NCBI GenBank assembly: GCA_009823505.1
Contig: VZQC01007061.1
Coordinates: 994,723 to 1,058,722, forward strand
Length of the DNA: 64,000 nt
DNA from: Rhizomys pruinosus
Taxonomy: Eukaryota > Chordata > Mammalia > Rodentia > Spalacidae
Reading direction: 5' to 3'
Positions within the stretch are counted from its first letter, which is position 1. The number at the start of each line of letters is the position of its first letter. A program made the position numbers and the translations under genes. Positions 1 through 10,276 of the stretch are shown here, piece by piece. The notes below the pieces were generated by a model, which worked only from the letters and a program-made list of their open reading frames with translations, ran no database searches and had not been told where the DNA came from.

Positions 1-46
1 CCTTCCTTCCTTCCTTCCTTCCTTCCTTCCTTCCTTCCTTCCTTTC
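1..46. repeat. (CCTT)n microsatellite
   Basis: Uninterrupted CCTT units run off the left edge of the window. A degraded counterpart lies near 5,980-6,040 in the duplicated copy. Confidence 0.97.
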
Positions 47-53
47 TCTTTCT

Positions 54-101
54 TTTTTGGTGTTTTTGAGACAGGGTCTTCCTGTAGTCCCAGATGCCCC
101 C
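54..101 (-). mobile_element. B1 SINE fragment
   Basis: Starts with the B1 reverse-strand tail signature (T-run, then GAGACAGGGTC) and breaks off after about 40 bp. Confidence 0.7.
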
Positions 102-118
102 TCAAAGAATATTTTTAT

Positions 119-370
119 TTTTTTAATTTTTTTTAAATTTATTTATTTTTGTATGTGTATGAATGTACTGTCTGCATGCAAGTCTGTGCACCCGTGTCAT
201 GCAATGCTGCAGAGGCCAGAAAAGGGTCTCAGATTCCCCTGGAACTGGAGTTCTCCTGGAATTGGAGTTACAGATGGTTCTTAGCTGCTATGTGGGTGCT
301 GGGGATCGAACCCGGATCCTCTGCAAGAGCAGTCGGTGCTCTTAACTGCGCTAGGCTATCTCTCCAGCCC
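119..370 (-). mobile_element. B2 SINE, young, two 17-bp internal units
   Basis: Full-length reverse B2: A/T-rich tail at left, head complement CTCTCCAGCCC at right. Flanks CAAAGAATATTTT and CACAGAATATTTT form a near-perfect TSD. Confidence 0.95.
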
Positions 371-398
371 TTCACAGAATATTTTAAAAATGATTTAT

Positions 399-613
399 GG
401 GAGCAGGAGAGGTTGCTCAGTGGTTAAGAGCCCTGGCTGCTCTTACAAAGGACCTCAGTTCAAGTCCCAGCACCCTTATGATGGCTAACAACCATCCTTA
501 ACTCTAGTTCTGGGGGATCAGACACCTTCTGGTCACCATGGGCATTGTATGACATGGTGTGCTCACATACATGCAAGCAAAACACTCATATATGTAAAAT
601 AAAAATAAATGAA
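399..613 (+). mobile_element. B2 SINE, older
   Basis: Diverged forward B2 with the tRNA-like head (GTGGTTAAGAGC) and an AAATAAAAATAAAT tail. Confidence 0.88.
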
Positions 614-632
614 CAAAAATGTATTTATTTAC

Positions 633-897
633 ATTTTTTTTTCATTTTTTTTTTCATTTTTTTTTTATTATTCATTTTTGTATGTGTATGAATGTATTGT
701 CTGCATGCAGGTCTGTGCACCCGTGTCGTGCAATGCCGCGGAGGTCAGAAGAGGGTCTCGGATTCCCCTGGAACTGGAGTTCTCCTGGAATTGGAGTTAC
801 AGACGGTTCTTAGCCGCCATGTGGGTGCTGGGGATCGAACCCGGGTCCTCTGCAAGAGCGTCGGTGCTCTTAACCGCTAGGCTATCTCTCCAGCCCC
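633..897 (-). mobile_element. B2 SINE, young
   Basis: Full-length reverse B2 with a long T-rich tail. TATTTACATTTTT flanks it on both sides as the TSD. Confidence 0.95.
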
Positions 898-904
898 TAT
901 TTAC

Positions 905-1097
905 ATTTTTATGTGTATACATGTTTTTCTTCCATGTATGTAAGTGCACCATGTGCATGCAATGTGAGTGGAGACCAGAAGAGGGCACTGGATCACCTGG
1001 GAGTGGAGTTAAGGATGAGTGTCAATCACCTTGTGGGTGCTGGGAACAGAACCTTGGTCCCAGGAATCGCTCTTAACAGCTGAGCCATGTCTCCAGG
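905..1097 (-). mobile_element. B2 SINE, older
   Basis: Diverged reverse B2 ending in GAGCCATGTCTCCAGG; single internal unit. Confidence 0.85.
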
Positions 1098-1112
1098 TGC
1101 TTATCCCTCACT

Positions 1113-1285
1113 TTGTCTTTTGAGCCTGGGTCTCACACTGCACCTCTGGCTGGCCTAGAACTCACTATGTGGCCCAGGCTGGCCTCATATTCCCTTTGTC
1201 AATGAGGATGACCTTGAATTTCTAACCCTCTTGTCTTCACCTCCTGAGTGTTAGGATCATAAGCCTGAGCTACCAGGCTTGGCTG
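1113..1285 (-). mobile_element. Old B1-type SINE
   Basis: Diverged reverse B1 (GAACTCACTATGTGGCCCAGGCTGG region) with an extra internal stretch, as in older B1/PB1-like elements. Confidence 0.75.
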
Positions 1286-1380
1286 TCATTTAGGTTTTGA
1301 GGAGAAAATATGGTCTTCAGCACAGGGGATGGGAGGGTAGTTGGGGGCCCCCATATCTGGCTCACTTCTCCTCGGCCCTT

Positions 1381-1730
1381 GTATTAGTTACTGTTGTGTC
1401 ACCATGATCATGTACCTAGTTTAAAGGAGGGAAGGTCTACTTGTGCTCATGGTCTCAGAGGGTTCAGCCCACCGTGGTGGAAGGCAGAGGGGAGTAGCTC
1501 AGTTGCTGGTGGTGGGATTGTGTAGCAGGGACTGTCTACAGAGTAGCAGGTCAGGAAGCAGAGAAAAAAGCCAGCAGGTGCTGAGTACTTCCTTCAAAAG
1601 CCCACCCCTAGAAACTTTCTACCAGCTAGGCTCCACCCCCTAAATAGCCTCCTGAAATAACATCAACAGCTGGGAAACAAGGGTTCCAAACAGACACCTG
1701 TGTGAGACACTTCAGTTTGAAACCCTAACA
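1381..1730 (+). mobile_element. Rodent interspersed repeat, URR1-like (family uncertain)
   Basis: Begins GTATTAGTTACTGTTGTG, contains GGTTCAGCCCACCGTGGTGG and CTAGGCTCCACCCCC, ends AAACCCTAACAG. The architecture resembles a rodent non-autonomous DNA transposon of the URR1 type. A near-identical copy is at 7,452-7,802. Confidence 0.5.
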
Positions 1731-1887
1731 GCTCACTCTCTTCTTTTCTGGACCTTAGAAGTCACAGGCCCCATCCCACCCTCAGCAGTGGAGAGTGGGG
1801 GATAATGGAGGTGATGGAGCTTGGTGGGAGGACTGGGGAATATACGGTGAGGGAGGGGTGGATACTGTAGTGCAAAGAACCACCAGG

Positions 1888-2080
1888 CCAAGTCGGAGAG
1901 ACGGCTCAAAGCACTAGCTGCTCTTCCAGAGGACCCAGGTTTGTTTTTTAGCAACCACACGGCACCTCATAGCCATCTTCTGACCTCTGTGGGCACCACA
2001 GGATTGTGGTCCACATGCAGACAGACAGGCAAAACATTCAGATATGTAAAATAAATAAATAAATAAATAAATAAATAAAT
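1888..2080 (+). mobile_element. B2 SINE with (AAAT)n tail
   Basis: Diverged forward B2 ending in an AAAT microsatellite tail at about 2,050-2,080. Confidence 0.85.
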
Positions 2081-2244
2081 CCCACTGGGCATGGTTACAC
2101 ACACCTTTGATCCCAGTATTCTGAAGGCAGCTGCAGGGGGATGTCTGTGAGTTTCAGGCCAGCTGGGGCTACTGGTTGATCCTGTCTCAAAACAACAGCA
2201 AAAATAAATAAATGAGTAAATAAATAAATAATAAATAGATAAAT
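2081..2244 (+). mobile_element. B1 SINE
   Basis: Forward B1 starting ACTGGGCATGGTTACACACACC, with GATCCTGTCTCAAAACAA and an AAAT-rich tail. Confidence 0.88.
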
Positions 2245-2250
2245 CTTGGG

Positions 2251-2478
2251 TTGGGACTGGAGAGATGGCTCAGTGGTTAAGAGTACTGGCTGTTCTTGCA
2301 GAAGACCTGGGTTTGAATCTGAGTACCCACATGGCAGCTAACAACTGTCCATAGTTCCAGTCCTAGGGCATCTGACACCCTCTTCTGACCTCCATGGGCA
2401 TTGCACAACATGGGTACAGTTATATACATGCAGGCAATATACTCATATGCATAATAAAATACAATAAATCTTTAAAAA
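2251..2478 (+). mobile_element. B2 SINE
   Basis: Forward B2 with GACTGGAGAGATGGCTCAGTG head and CAATAAATCTTTAAAAA tail. Confidence 0.9.
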
Positions 2479-2484
2479 TTTTTT

Positions 2485-2701
2485 AATTTATTATTTTTAT
2501 TTTATATATATGAGTATATTGCCTACAGTATTTGCACCTGTGTCATGCAATTCCCATGGAGGTCAGAAGAGGCTGTCAGATCTCCTAGAACTGGAGGTAC
2601 AGACTAGTTGTTAGCCACTATGTGGATGCTGGGATTCAAACGTGGAACCCCTACAAAAGCAGCCAGTGCTTTTAACTGATAGCCATCTCTCCAGCCCCCC
2701 C
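2485..2701 (-). mobile_element. B2 SINE
   Basis: Reverse B2 abutting the previous forward copy, an inverted B2 pair able to fold in RNA. Confidence 0.9.
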
Positions 2702-2710
2702 AAAAGTAAT

Positions 2711-2846
2711 TCTTTTTTTTTTTTTTTTTTTGTCTTTTCGAGACAGTGTCTCCCTATAGCCTCAGCTGTCCTGGAACTCACATTGTAGACCAGGCTGGCC
2801 TTGAACTCACAAAGATCCGCCTGCCTCTGCCTCCCAAGTGCTAGGA
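2711..2846 (-). mobile_element. B1 SINE
   Basis: Reverse B1 lacking its 5' end after GTGCTAGG. Flanked by copies of an AAGTAATTCTTT-like target. Confidence 0.92.
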
Positions 2847-2852
2847 AATAAT

Positions 2853-2983
2853 TCTTTTTTTTTTTTTTTTGGTCTTTTCGAGACAGGGTCCCCCTGTAGC
2901 CCCAGCTGTCCTGGAACTCACAAAGATCCGCATGCCTCTGCCTCCCAAGTGCTAGGATTAAAGGCGTGCGCCACCACGCCCGA
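2853..2983 (-). mobile_element. B1 SINE with 28-bp internal deletion
   Basis: Reverse B1 missing the CATTGTAGACCAGGCTGGCC segment seen in its neighbour. The third copy of the AAGTAATTCTTT target follows it. Confidence 0.92.
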
Positions 2984-3054
2984 CTGGAAAGTAATTCTTT
3001 AAAAGCAAAAAATAACTACTAGGCCACCCCTGGTTCAGCCCAGGACACTAGGCT

Positions 3055-3820
3055 AGAGGGCTGCTTGTGAGGGAGATCCAGAGCACAGGAACTATGGAGT
3101 GTCAGGAACTCAGTAATTCCCAGGGATCCTTTAGGGCTGACTGTGGCCTCTAAAGCCAGGCCCTAAGTAACCCAGCAGAGCCAGTGGGTGGAGTCAGACT
3201 CCAGCCACACACCCCTCCCATATCCAGCATTGGGACCTCCAGTGTATGCCAGGGCCTGGTAGGCCTCCAGGACAGAAGGGGAAGGAGGGAGGGTCCCCAT
3301 CAGCATAGGGGCAGAGTATGCATTCATCACACTGATACCTTACTAGAAAGAGGAGGGGGATGGTGGGTATGATCAAGATCATAGATCAACATTGAGAATT
3401 AACTGCCTCGCTCTCTTCTTGGGGGAAGGTCAAGGCCCTAAATAACCAAAAGCAGGCCAGCCCTTCCAGTTGGGGGAGGGAGAGAATGGGGGAGCGTTAT
3501 AGTGTTGCGATGATGGCAATGGGACCTGCGTCTGTTACACGTCATCCTACTAAGCTACGGCTCTGGGAGACGTATGTGAACTAGATGGGCACAGTAGCAT
3601 CTTGGGTAAGAACTTAAGTCTTGGAGCACTTTTTAGTTTGCACACTTAACCACCTCTCCCATTTGGAGTCTGTGGGCAAGGCACAGGCAAGAAGGGGTCA
3701 GTGTTTCTCCAGCTACAGGTGAGGAGACCAGAGTAGCACCCCTGAGGCTCAAGAAATGGGCCACATGGCGGTCTACACCTCAGCCTTGCTGCCATAGCTG
3801 ATCCTGCCTCACCTGCCTTA
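3055..3820. other. Unique sequence, no gene seen
   Basis: Single-copy, moderately GC-rich DNA with short incoherent open frames only. Confidence 0.7.
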
Positions 3821-3993
3821 TTCTTTCTTTTTATTTTTTGTATATGAGTGTTTTGCCTGTATGTATATGAAATATAACACATGCATGAAATGCTTGCAGA
3901 GGTCAAAAGAGGGTGTCTGGAACTGGAGTTACAGACAGTTGTTAGCTGCCATATGGATGCTGGGAACTGAACCCAGGTCTTCTGCGAGAACAG
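3821..3993 (-). mobile_element. B2 SINE, 5'-truncated
   Basis: Reverse B2 from tail to CTTCTGCGAGAACAG; the head is missing. 3,994-4,309 beyond it is unique. Confidence 0.85.
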
Positions 3994-4309
3994 AAGATGG
4001 GGCACGGATGATGAGGTCAATGGGCCTACAGGGAAGGGGCCTGCTAGATAGGGAGGGAGACTGCGAAGTCCAGGAGGGAGATGCAGGCATCTGGCTGAAC
4101 AGCTGCTTCCTACTCCTGCTTGTTCAGCAGAGACTGACTGGAGCTTGCTCCAACTCAGCTCCACAGTGCCCACTCTATAGGGGCCAGTGCCAGGCAGAAG
4201 GAAGGGGCTTAGGGCACACAGAGCAGGAGGCTATGCTCAGACAGAGAACAGCAGGTTAGGGCTCCACTGGAGTTCAGCTCAAGGAAACGTAATAGACCCT
4301 TGCCTTCTC

Positions 4310-4366
4310 CTTTACTACTACTACTGCTAATTATTATTATTAATATTATTATTATTAATATTATTT
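4310..4366. repeat. (ATT)n microsatellite
   Basis: Imperfect ACT/ATT trinucleotide run grown from the tail of the adjacent B1. Confidence 0.85.
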
Positions 4367-4507
4367 TGGTCTTTTTGAGACAGGGTCTACCTGTTGCTCT
4401 AGCTGGCCTGGAGCTCGCTACGTAGACCAGGCTGGCTTTGAACTCACAGAGATCTGCCTGCCCCTGCCTCCTGGGTGCTAGGATTAAAGGCATGCACCAC
4501 TATGTCC
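4367..4507 (-). mobile_element. B1 SINE
   Basis: Full reverse B1 ending GCATGCACCACTATG. Confidence 0.92.
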
Positions 4508-4529
4508 ATTTTTTTGTTATTCTTTTAAA

Positions 4530-5158
4530 TTTAATTTTTAATTTTAATTGTGTGTATCCATATGTATGTGTGTGTGTATCTGTGCATGTATGTGTGTGTA
4601 TACATGAGTGCAGGTACCCCAGGAGGCCATAGATGTCAGGTGTTCCTGAAGTTGGAGTTATAGATGGTTGTGAGCTCCTAATATAGGAGCTAGGAATTGA
4701 ACTTGTGTCCTCTGAAGGGCAGTACATGCTCTTAAACACTGAGCTATCTTTTTTTTTGGTCTTTTTGAGACAGGGTCTTCCCGTAGCTCTGGCTGTCCTG
4801 GAACTCACTCTGTAGACCAGGCTGGCCTCGGACTCACAGAGATCCACGTGCCTCTGCCTCCCAAGTGCTAGGATTAAAGGCATGTGCCACCACGCCCGGC
4901 ATTTATTTATTTCTGTATGTGTATCAATGTACTGTCTGCATGCAAGTCTGTGCACCCGTGTCGGGAAATGCCGCGGAGGTCAGAAGAGGGTGTCGGATTC
5001 CCCTGGAACTGGAGTTCTCCTGGAATTGGAGTTTCAGATGGTTCTCAGCCACCATGTGGGTGCTGGGGATCGAACCCGGGTCCTCTGTAAGAGCGGTCGG
5101 CGCTCTTAACCACTAGGCCATCTTTCCAGCCCCAACACTGAGCTATCTTTACAACCCT
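4530..5158 (-). mobile_element. Old B2 SINE split by a later insertion
   Basis: Left part 4,530-4,751 and right part 5,134-5,158 are one diverged reverse B2. The break carries a 17-bp duplicated target, AACACTGAGCTATCTTT. Confidence 0.8.
4750..5133 (-). mobile_element. Composite SINE: B2 followed by B1 within one TSD
   Basis: On the minus strand a complete B2 (5,133 to 4,901) passes straight into a complete B1 (4,900 to 4,750) and then poly-A. The perfect 17-bp TSD (4,735-4,751 and 5,134-5,150) lies outside both; no TSD separates them. Either a B2-B1 co-transcript retroposed, or B1 landed in the B2 tail. Confidence 0.8.
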
Positions 5159-5174
5159 ATTTTTATTTAAAATT

Positions 5175-5325
5175 TTTTTTTTGGTATTTTTCAGACAAGG
5201 TCTCCCTGTAGCCCCAGCTGGCCTAGAACTTGCACTGTAGACCAGGCTGGACTTGAACTCACAGAGATCCACCTGCCTCTGCCTCCCGAGTGCTGAGATT
5301 AAAGGCATGTGCCACCATGCCTGGC
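5175..5325 (-). mobile_element. B1 SINE
   Basis: Full reverse B1 ending GCCACCATGCCTGGCT. Confidence 0.92.
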
Positions 5326-5332
5326 TAAAAAA

Positions 5333-5472
5333 TTTTTGACTCGGTGTCTCACTGTATAGCTCTGGATGGGCTAGAGTTCTCTATATAGACCAGGTGGCAT
5401 TGAACTTAGAGATCTGTCTGCTTCTGCCTCCCAAGTACTCAGATCAAAGACATGTGCCACCATGCCAGGCTA
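5333..5472 (-). mobile_element. Old B1 SINE
   Basis: Diverged reverse B1 (TATAGACCAGGTGGCATTGAAC) ending GCCACCATGCCAGGCT. Confidence 0.85.
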
Positions 5473-5488
5473 TTTAAAAATTTATTAT

Positions 5489-5554
5489 GGGCTGGAGAGA
5501 TGGCCTAGCAGTTAAGAGCGCCGACCGCTCTTACAGAGGACCCGGGTTCGATCC
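5489..5554 (+). mobile_element. B2 SINE head, cut in the box B region
   Basis: A clean young B2 head (GGGCTGGAGAGATGG to GGGTTCGATCC) stops abruptly where the consensus continues CCAGCACCC. The next 400 bases are low-fidelity sequence, so this is probably an assembly joint. Confidence 0.9.
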
Positions 5555-5960
5555 ATCTTGTATATTTTGATTTAAAACTAGCAGGGCTGTTTTGTTTTTA
5601 TTTAGGGCGGGGGGCTATTGTTATTAATTATCAAGTTTTACACACAATTTCCACTGATACTATAAATTTTGGATTGGTATTTGGATGCTCAATTTTTGAT
5701 TGCTTTTGATGAATGATCTACAACAAAATGTCTTTCTGGTCTTGTCGGCTGAACTGACCGCCTATTGACCAGGCTGGCCCTCAAAACTCCACAGACGATC
5801 CAAGCTCTCCTCTGCCCAACGTTGCCCCCTCAACCCTGGCATGGCACTTGCTCCAGACGTGCTGGGATTAGAAGGTTGTGGGACTAACCAGTAGCCCGCC
5901 TGCAGCGTACAATTTCTCATTTTCTTTTATTTTTTTCTTTTTTTTCTTCCATTTCATGCT
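5555..5960. other. Low-fidelity sequence (probable gap-fill)
   Basis: AT-rich unplaceable sequence (5,555-5,730), then a scrambled reverse B1 (about 5,735-5,910) whose motifs survive with insertions and deletions (GACCAGGCTGGCCCTCAAAACTCCACAGA). This is the texture of uncorrected long reads. Confidence 0.65.
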
Positions 5961-8900
5961 CTCTTTACACCTTCCCTGTTCCCTTCCTTCCTTCGGATTT
6001 CTTCCTTGTTCTCTTCTTTTCTTGTCGCCTTGCTATTTGGATCGAGGAGCAAAGGGTCTTCTGTTAGTGGCCCAGATGCCCCTCCGTAAGCAGAGATCAT
6101 ATTTTTTATTTTTTTAATTTTTTTAAATTTATGTTATTTTTGTATGTTGTATGAATGTTAACTGTCTGCATGCAAAGTCTGTGCACCGGCCTGTCGGTGG
6201 TCAATGCAATGACATATAGCCAAGAACGAGACGCCAGAAAAAGGGTCTCAGATTTCTCTCTGGAATGCTGAGTATTGCCCTGGAATTGCGAGTTACAGTA
6301 TCGGTTCTTAAGCTGGCTATCGTGTCGGATGCTGGGGATCGACCGGTCTCCTGCAAGAGCGTCGGTGCTCTTAAACTCGCGCTAGTCTATCTCTCTCAGC
6401 CCTGTCACAGATATATTTATAAAGAATGATATTATGGGAGCAGGAGAGGTTGCTCCAGTGGTTATAAGAGCCCTGCGCTGCTCTTACAAAGGACTCAGTT
6501 CAAGTCCCCAGCACCACATTGATGGTTAACAACCATCCCTTAACTGCTAGTTCTGGGGGAACGACGCCTTCTTTCTGTCTACCTCGTGGCATTCTTGACA
6601 TGGGTGTGCTCACATACATGGCAAAGCAAAACAACTCATATATGTAAAATAAAAAATAAAGTAGAAAAAAGTATTTATTTAACAATTTTTTTTTCAATTT
6701 TTTTTTTCAATCTTTTTTTATTATTCATTTTTGTTAATGTGTATGAAGTGATTGTCCTGCATGCCTAGGTTGCTGTGCACCGTGTCGTGCAATGGCCGCG
6801 GTCAGGTCAGAAGAGGGTCTGGATTCCCTTGGAGACTGGAGTTCTCCTGGAATTGGAGTTACAGACGGTTCTTAGCCGCCATGTGGGTTGCTGGGGATCG
6901 ACCCCGGGTCCTTTGCAAGAGCTCGGTAGCTCTTAACCGCCTATGGCCTATCTCTCCAGCCACTTATATACATTTTTATGTGTAAACATTGTTTTTCTGC
7001 TTTCATGTAAGTGTGCACCATGTGCATGCAATCGTGAGTGGAGGACCAGAAGAGGGCACTGGATCAACTGGGAGTGGAGTTAAGGATGAGTGTCAATCCA
7101 CCTTGTGGGTGCTGGGAAACAAACCTGTGTCCGAGGAACGCCAAGCTCTAACCAACAGCTGAGCCACTGCTCCAGGTCTCCCGCAGCTTTTTGTCTTTTT
7201 ATGTCTCCCTGTAACCCTGGCTGCCTAAACTTGCCTATGTGGCACAGGCTGGCCTCATACTTCCCTTTGTCAATGAGGATGACCCTTGAATTTCTAATCC
7301 CTCGTTGTCTTCACCTCCCTAGTGTTAGGATCATACCTGAGCTACCAGGCTTGGCTGTCATTTAGGTTTTGAGGAGAAAATATGGTCTTCAGCACAGGGG
7401 ATGGGAGGGTAGTTGGGGGCCCCCATATCTGGCTCACTTCTCCTCGGCCCTTGTATTAGTTACTGTTGTGTCACCATGATCATGTACCTAGTTTAAAGGA
7501 GGGAAGGTCTACTTGTGCTCATGGTCTCAGAGGGTTCAGCCCACCGTGGTGGAAGGCAGAGGGGAGTAGCTCAGTTGCTGGTGGTGGGATTGTGTAGCAG
7601 GGACTGTCTACAGAGTAGCAGGTCAGGAAGCAGAGAAAAAAGCCAGCAGGTGCTGAGTACTTCCTTCAAAAGCCCACCCCTAGAAACTTTCTACCAGCTA
7701 GGCTCCACCCCCTAAAAGCCTCCTGAAATACGACATCAACAGCTGGGAAACAAGGGTTCCAAACAGACACCTGTGTGAGACACTTCAGTTTGAAACCCTA
7801 ACAGCTCACTCTCTTCTTTTCTGGACCTTAGAAGTCACAGGCCCCATCCCACCCTCAGCAGTGGAGAGTGGGGGATAATGGAGGTGATGGAGCTTGGTGG
7901 GAGGACTGGGGAATATACGGTGAGGGAGGGGTGGATACTGTAGTGCAAAGAACCACCAGGCCAAGTCGGAGAGACGGCTCAAGCCACTGACTGCTCTTCA
8001 GAGAGACCACAGGAATTCATGTTTCCTAGCATACCCACCAACGTCACCTCAAGGCCATACACCTTCTGGAACCTCTGTGGGCACCACAGGATTGTGGTCC
8101 ACATGCAGACAGACAGGCAAAACATTCATATATGTAATAAATAAATAAAATAAATAACAATATAATAAATAAATATAAAATCCACTGGGCATGGTTACAC
8201 ACACCTTTGATCCCAGTATTCTGAAGGCAGCTGCAGGGGGATGTCTGTGAGTTTCCAGGCGCAGCTGGGGCCTGTGATCCTGTCTCAAAACAACAGCAAA
8301 AATAAATAAATGAGTAAAATAAATAAATAATAAATAGATAAATCTTGGGTTGGGACTGGAGAGATGGCTTCAGTGGTTAAGAAGTACTGGCTGTTCTTAG
8401 CAGAAGACCTGGGGTTTGATTTTTTTTTCCTAGTACCCACATGGGTAACTGTCTCTAGTTTCCAGTTCCAGGAGCATCGTGACACTTTCTGACTCCATGG
8501 CTTGCACAACATGGGTACATTATAGTAGCATGCAGGCATATACTCATATGCATAATAGAAATACAGATAAATCTTTAAAATTTTTTACTTTTATTAAATT
8601 TTTATTTTATATATATGATGTAAATTGCCCTACAGTATTGTTGCACCTGTGGTCATGCAATTTCCCATGGAGGTCAGAAGAGGGTGTCTGATCTCCTAGA
8701 ACTGGAGGTACAAGACTAGTTGTTAGCCACTATGTGGAATGCTGGGAATTCGAACGTCAGGACCCCTACAATGGTGCAGCCAGTCCTTTTAATTGATAGC
8801 CATCTCTCCAGCCCCCCCAAAACGTAATCTCTTTTTTTTTTTTTTTTTTTTTGTCTTTTCGAGACAGTGTTCCCTAAGTAGCCCAGCTGTCTGGAACTCA

Positions 8901-9186
8901 CATTGTAGACCAGCTTGGCGCTTGAAGCTCACAAAGATCCGCCTGCTCTCTGCCTCCCAATCGTGCTAGGAAAAATCTTTTTTTTTTTTGGTCTTTTTTT
9001 TTTTTTGGTTTTTCGAGCTGTCCTTAGCCCCAGCTGTCCTGGACACTCGACAAAGATCAGCATGGCCCTCTGCCTCCCAATGCTAGGATTAAAGGCGTGC
9101 GCACCCACGCCCGACCTGGAAAGTAATTCTTTAAAAGCAAAAAATAACTACTAGGCCACCCCTGGTTCAGCCCAGGACACTAGGCT
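5960..9186 (+). repeat. Duplicated segment, copy 2 (error-rich)
   Basis: Repeats 1-3,054 at an offset of about 6,072-6,135. Unique core (7,335-7,711, 7,740-7,980) and right end (9,116-9,186) are identical to copy 1. The SINE portions (B2 about 6,110-6,400, 6,430-6,660, 6,690-6,960; B1 7,190-7,350; B2 7,970-8,180; B1 8,185-8,340; B2 8,350-8,820; B1s 8,830-9,110) carry an indel every few tens of bases. Probable assembly duplication rather than a real one. Confidence 0.85.
7452..7802 (+). mobile_element. Second copy of the URR1-like repeat
   Basis: Matches 1,381-1,730 except for small indels near 7,715 and 7,731. Confidence 0.6.
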
Positions 9187-9431
9187 TTTTTTTAAAAAAT
9201 TTATTTATTTTTGTATGTGTATGAATGTACTGTCTGCATGCAAGTCTGTGCACCTGTGTCGTGCAATGCCGTGGAGGTCAGAAGAGGGTCTCGGATTCCC
9301 CTGGAACTGGAGTTCTCCTGGAATTGGAGTTTCAGACGGTTCTCGGCCGCCATGTGGGTGCTGGGGATCGAACCTGGGTCCTCTGTAAGAGCGGTTGGCG
9401 CTCTTAACCACTAGGCCATCTCTCCAGCCCC
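9187..9431 (-). mobile_element. B2 SINE, young
   Basis: Full-length reverse B2 starting exactly where the duplication ends. Two 17-bp internal units. Confidence 0.95.
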
Positions 9432-9436
9432 TGTAC

Positions 9437-9525
9437 CTCCTCCTATCATGCGGACCCTGGGAGCCAACTCCGGTAGTCAAGCTTGGCAGCAATGCTTTCA
9501 CCCATTGAGCTATTTCCCCACCCTC
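9437..9525 (-). mobile_element. B3/RSINE-type SINE fragment
   Basis: Reverse fragment with TCAAGCTTGGCAGCAATGC and CACCCATTGAGCTATTTCCCC, typical of the tRNA-derived end of B3. Confidence 0.7.
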
Positions 9526-9530
9526 TATTA

Positions 9531-9640
9531 TTTTGCTTTGAGACAGAAACTTGCTATGTAACCCAGGCAGGCCTGGAACTTGAGGTGATCCTCCTGCCTC
9601 AGCTTCCTGAGTGAAGGGATTACAGGTGTGCAGCAGCATC
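9531..9640 (-). mobile_element. Old B1 SINE
   Basis: Diverged reverse B1 ending GGGATTACAGGTGTGC. Confidence 0.8.
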
Positions 9641-9738
9641 ACTCATGAGTCCTCTTTGTTTCTTGTTCTAGCACAGTGCTGGACTTAGAGGTTCTGAGTG
9701 ACTCTCACCCCACAAGCAGCGCTTAAGGTACATGGTCT

Positions 9739-9984
9739 GGGCTGGAGAGATGGCCTAGCAGTTAAGAGCGCTGACCGCTCTTACAGAGGACCCAGGTTCG
9801 ATCCCCAGCACCCACATGGCGGCCAAGAACCGTCTGAAACTCCAATTCTAGGAGAACTCCAGTTCTAGGGGAATCCGACTCCCACTTCTGACCTCCGCGG
9901 CATTGTGCGACACGGGTGCACAGTCTTGCATGCAGACAGTACATTCATACACATACAGAAATAAATAAAATTAATAAAAAAAAT
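9739..9984 (+). mobile_element. B2 SINE, young
   Basis: Full-length forward B2, two 17-bp units. TSD AAGGTACATGGTCTG / AAGGTATATGGTCTG. Unique DNA with no gene follows to 10,276. Confidence 0.95.
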
Positions 9985-10276
9985 AAGGTATATGGTCTGT
10001 GGTTTCTGCTGGCCATGTAATGTCAGGATGCAGCTCCTGGAGTCTGCGTTGGGGACAGGATGGAGCTGAGTGGAGGTGATGGGTAGGGCTCTGAGGAGAT
10101 GGAGGAGGAGACTCAGGTAGAGCCCAGCACAAGTGGTTCGCCCATTGTGTCTTTGCCTTTTTGGTGACTAAGCCAGGGAAGGGATGGCACTTCCTGGGGA
10201 CAATGAGAAATGTTCTTTTCCATTTAAGTGAATCCTCACAGTTATCTGGAGAAAGAACTGGATGCAAAATTTCAGG

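Larger units (their letters stand above)
1..3054 (+). repeat. Duplicated segment, copy 1 (clean copy)
   Basis: The order of CCTT array, B1 fragment, B2, B2, B2, B2, B1, rodent repeat, B2, B1, B2, B2, B1, B1 recurs at about 5,960-9,186. The unique core (1,264-1,641 and about 1,668-1,908) and the right end (2,983-3,054) match letter for letter; the SINE parts of the other copy are full of indels. This copy has normal SINE sequence, so it is probably the correct one. It may extend left of the window. Confidence 0.9.

Noticed and set aside
609..1076. Frames containing VCAPVSCNAAEVRRGSRIPLE-type sequence, seen at many places
   Set aside because: This is the translation of the reverse-strand B2 consensus and recurs at every young B2; not a gene family.
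1443..1715. Identical 66-residue frames at 1,443 and 7,515
   Set aside because: They lie in a URR1-like repeat within the duplicated segment; identity reflects the duplication, not a conserved protein.
5489..5554. tRNA gene
   Set aside because: The A and B box-like sequence belongs to the B2 head; no true tRNA cloverleaf was found here or at other SINE heads.
5960..9186. Real ancient segmental duplication
   Set aside because: Ancient divergence would affect unique and repeat DNA alike; here unique parts are identical and only SINEs are degraded.
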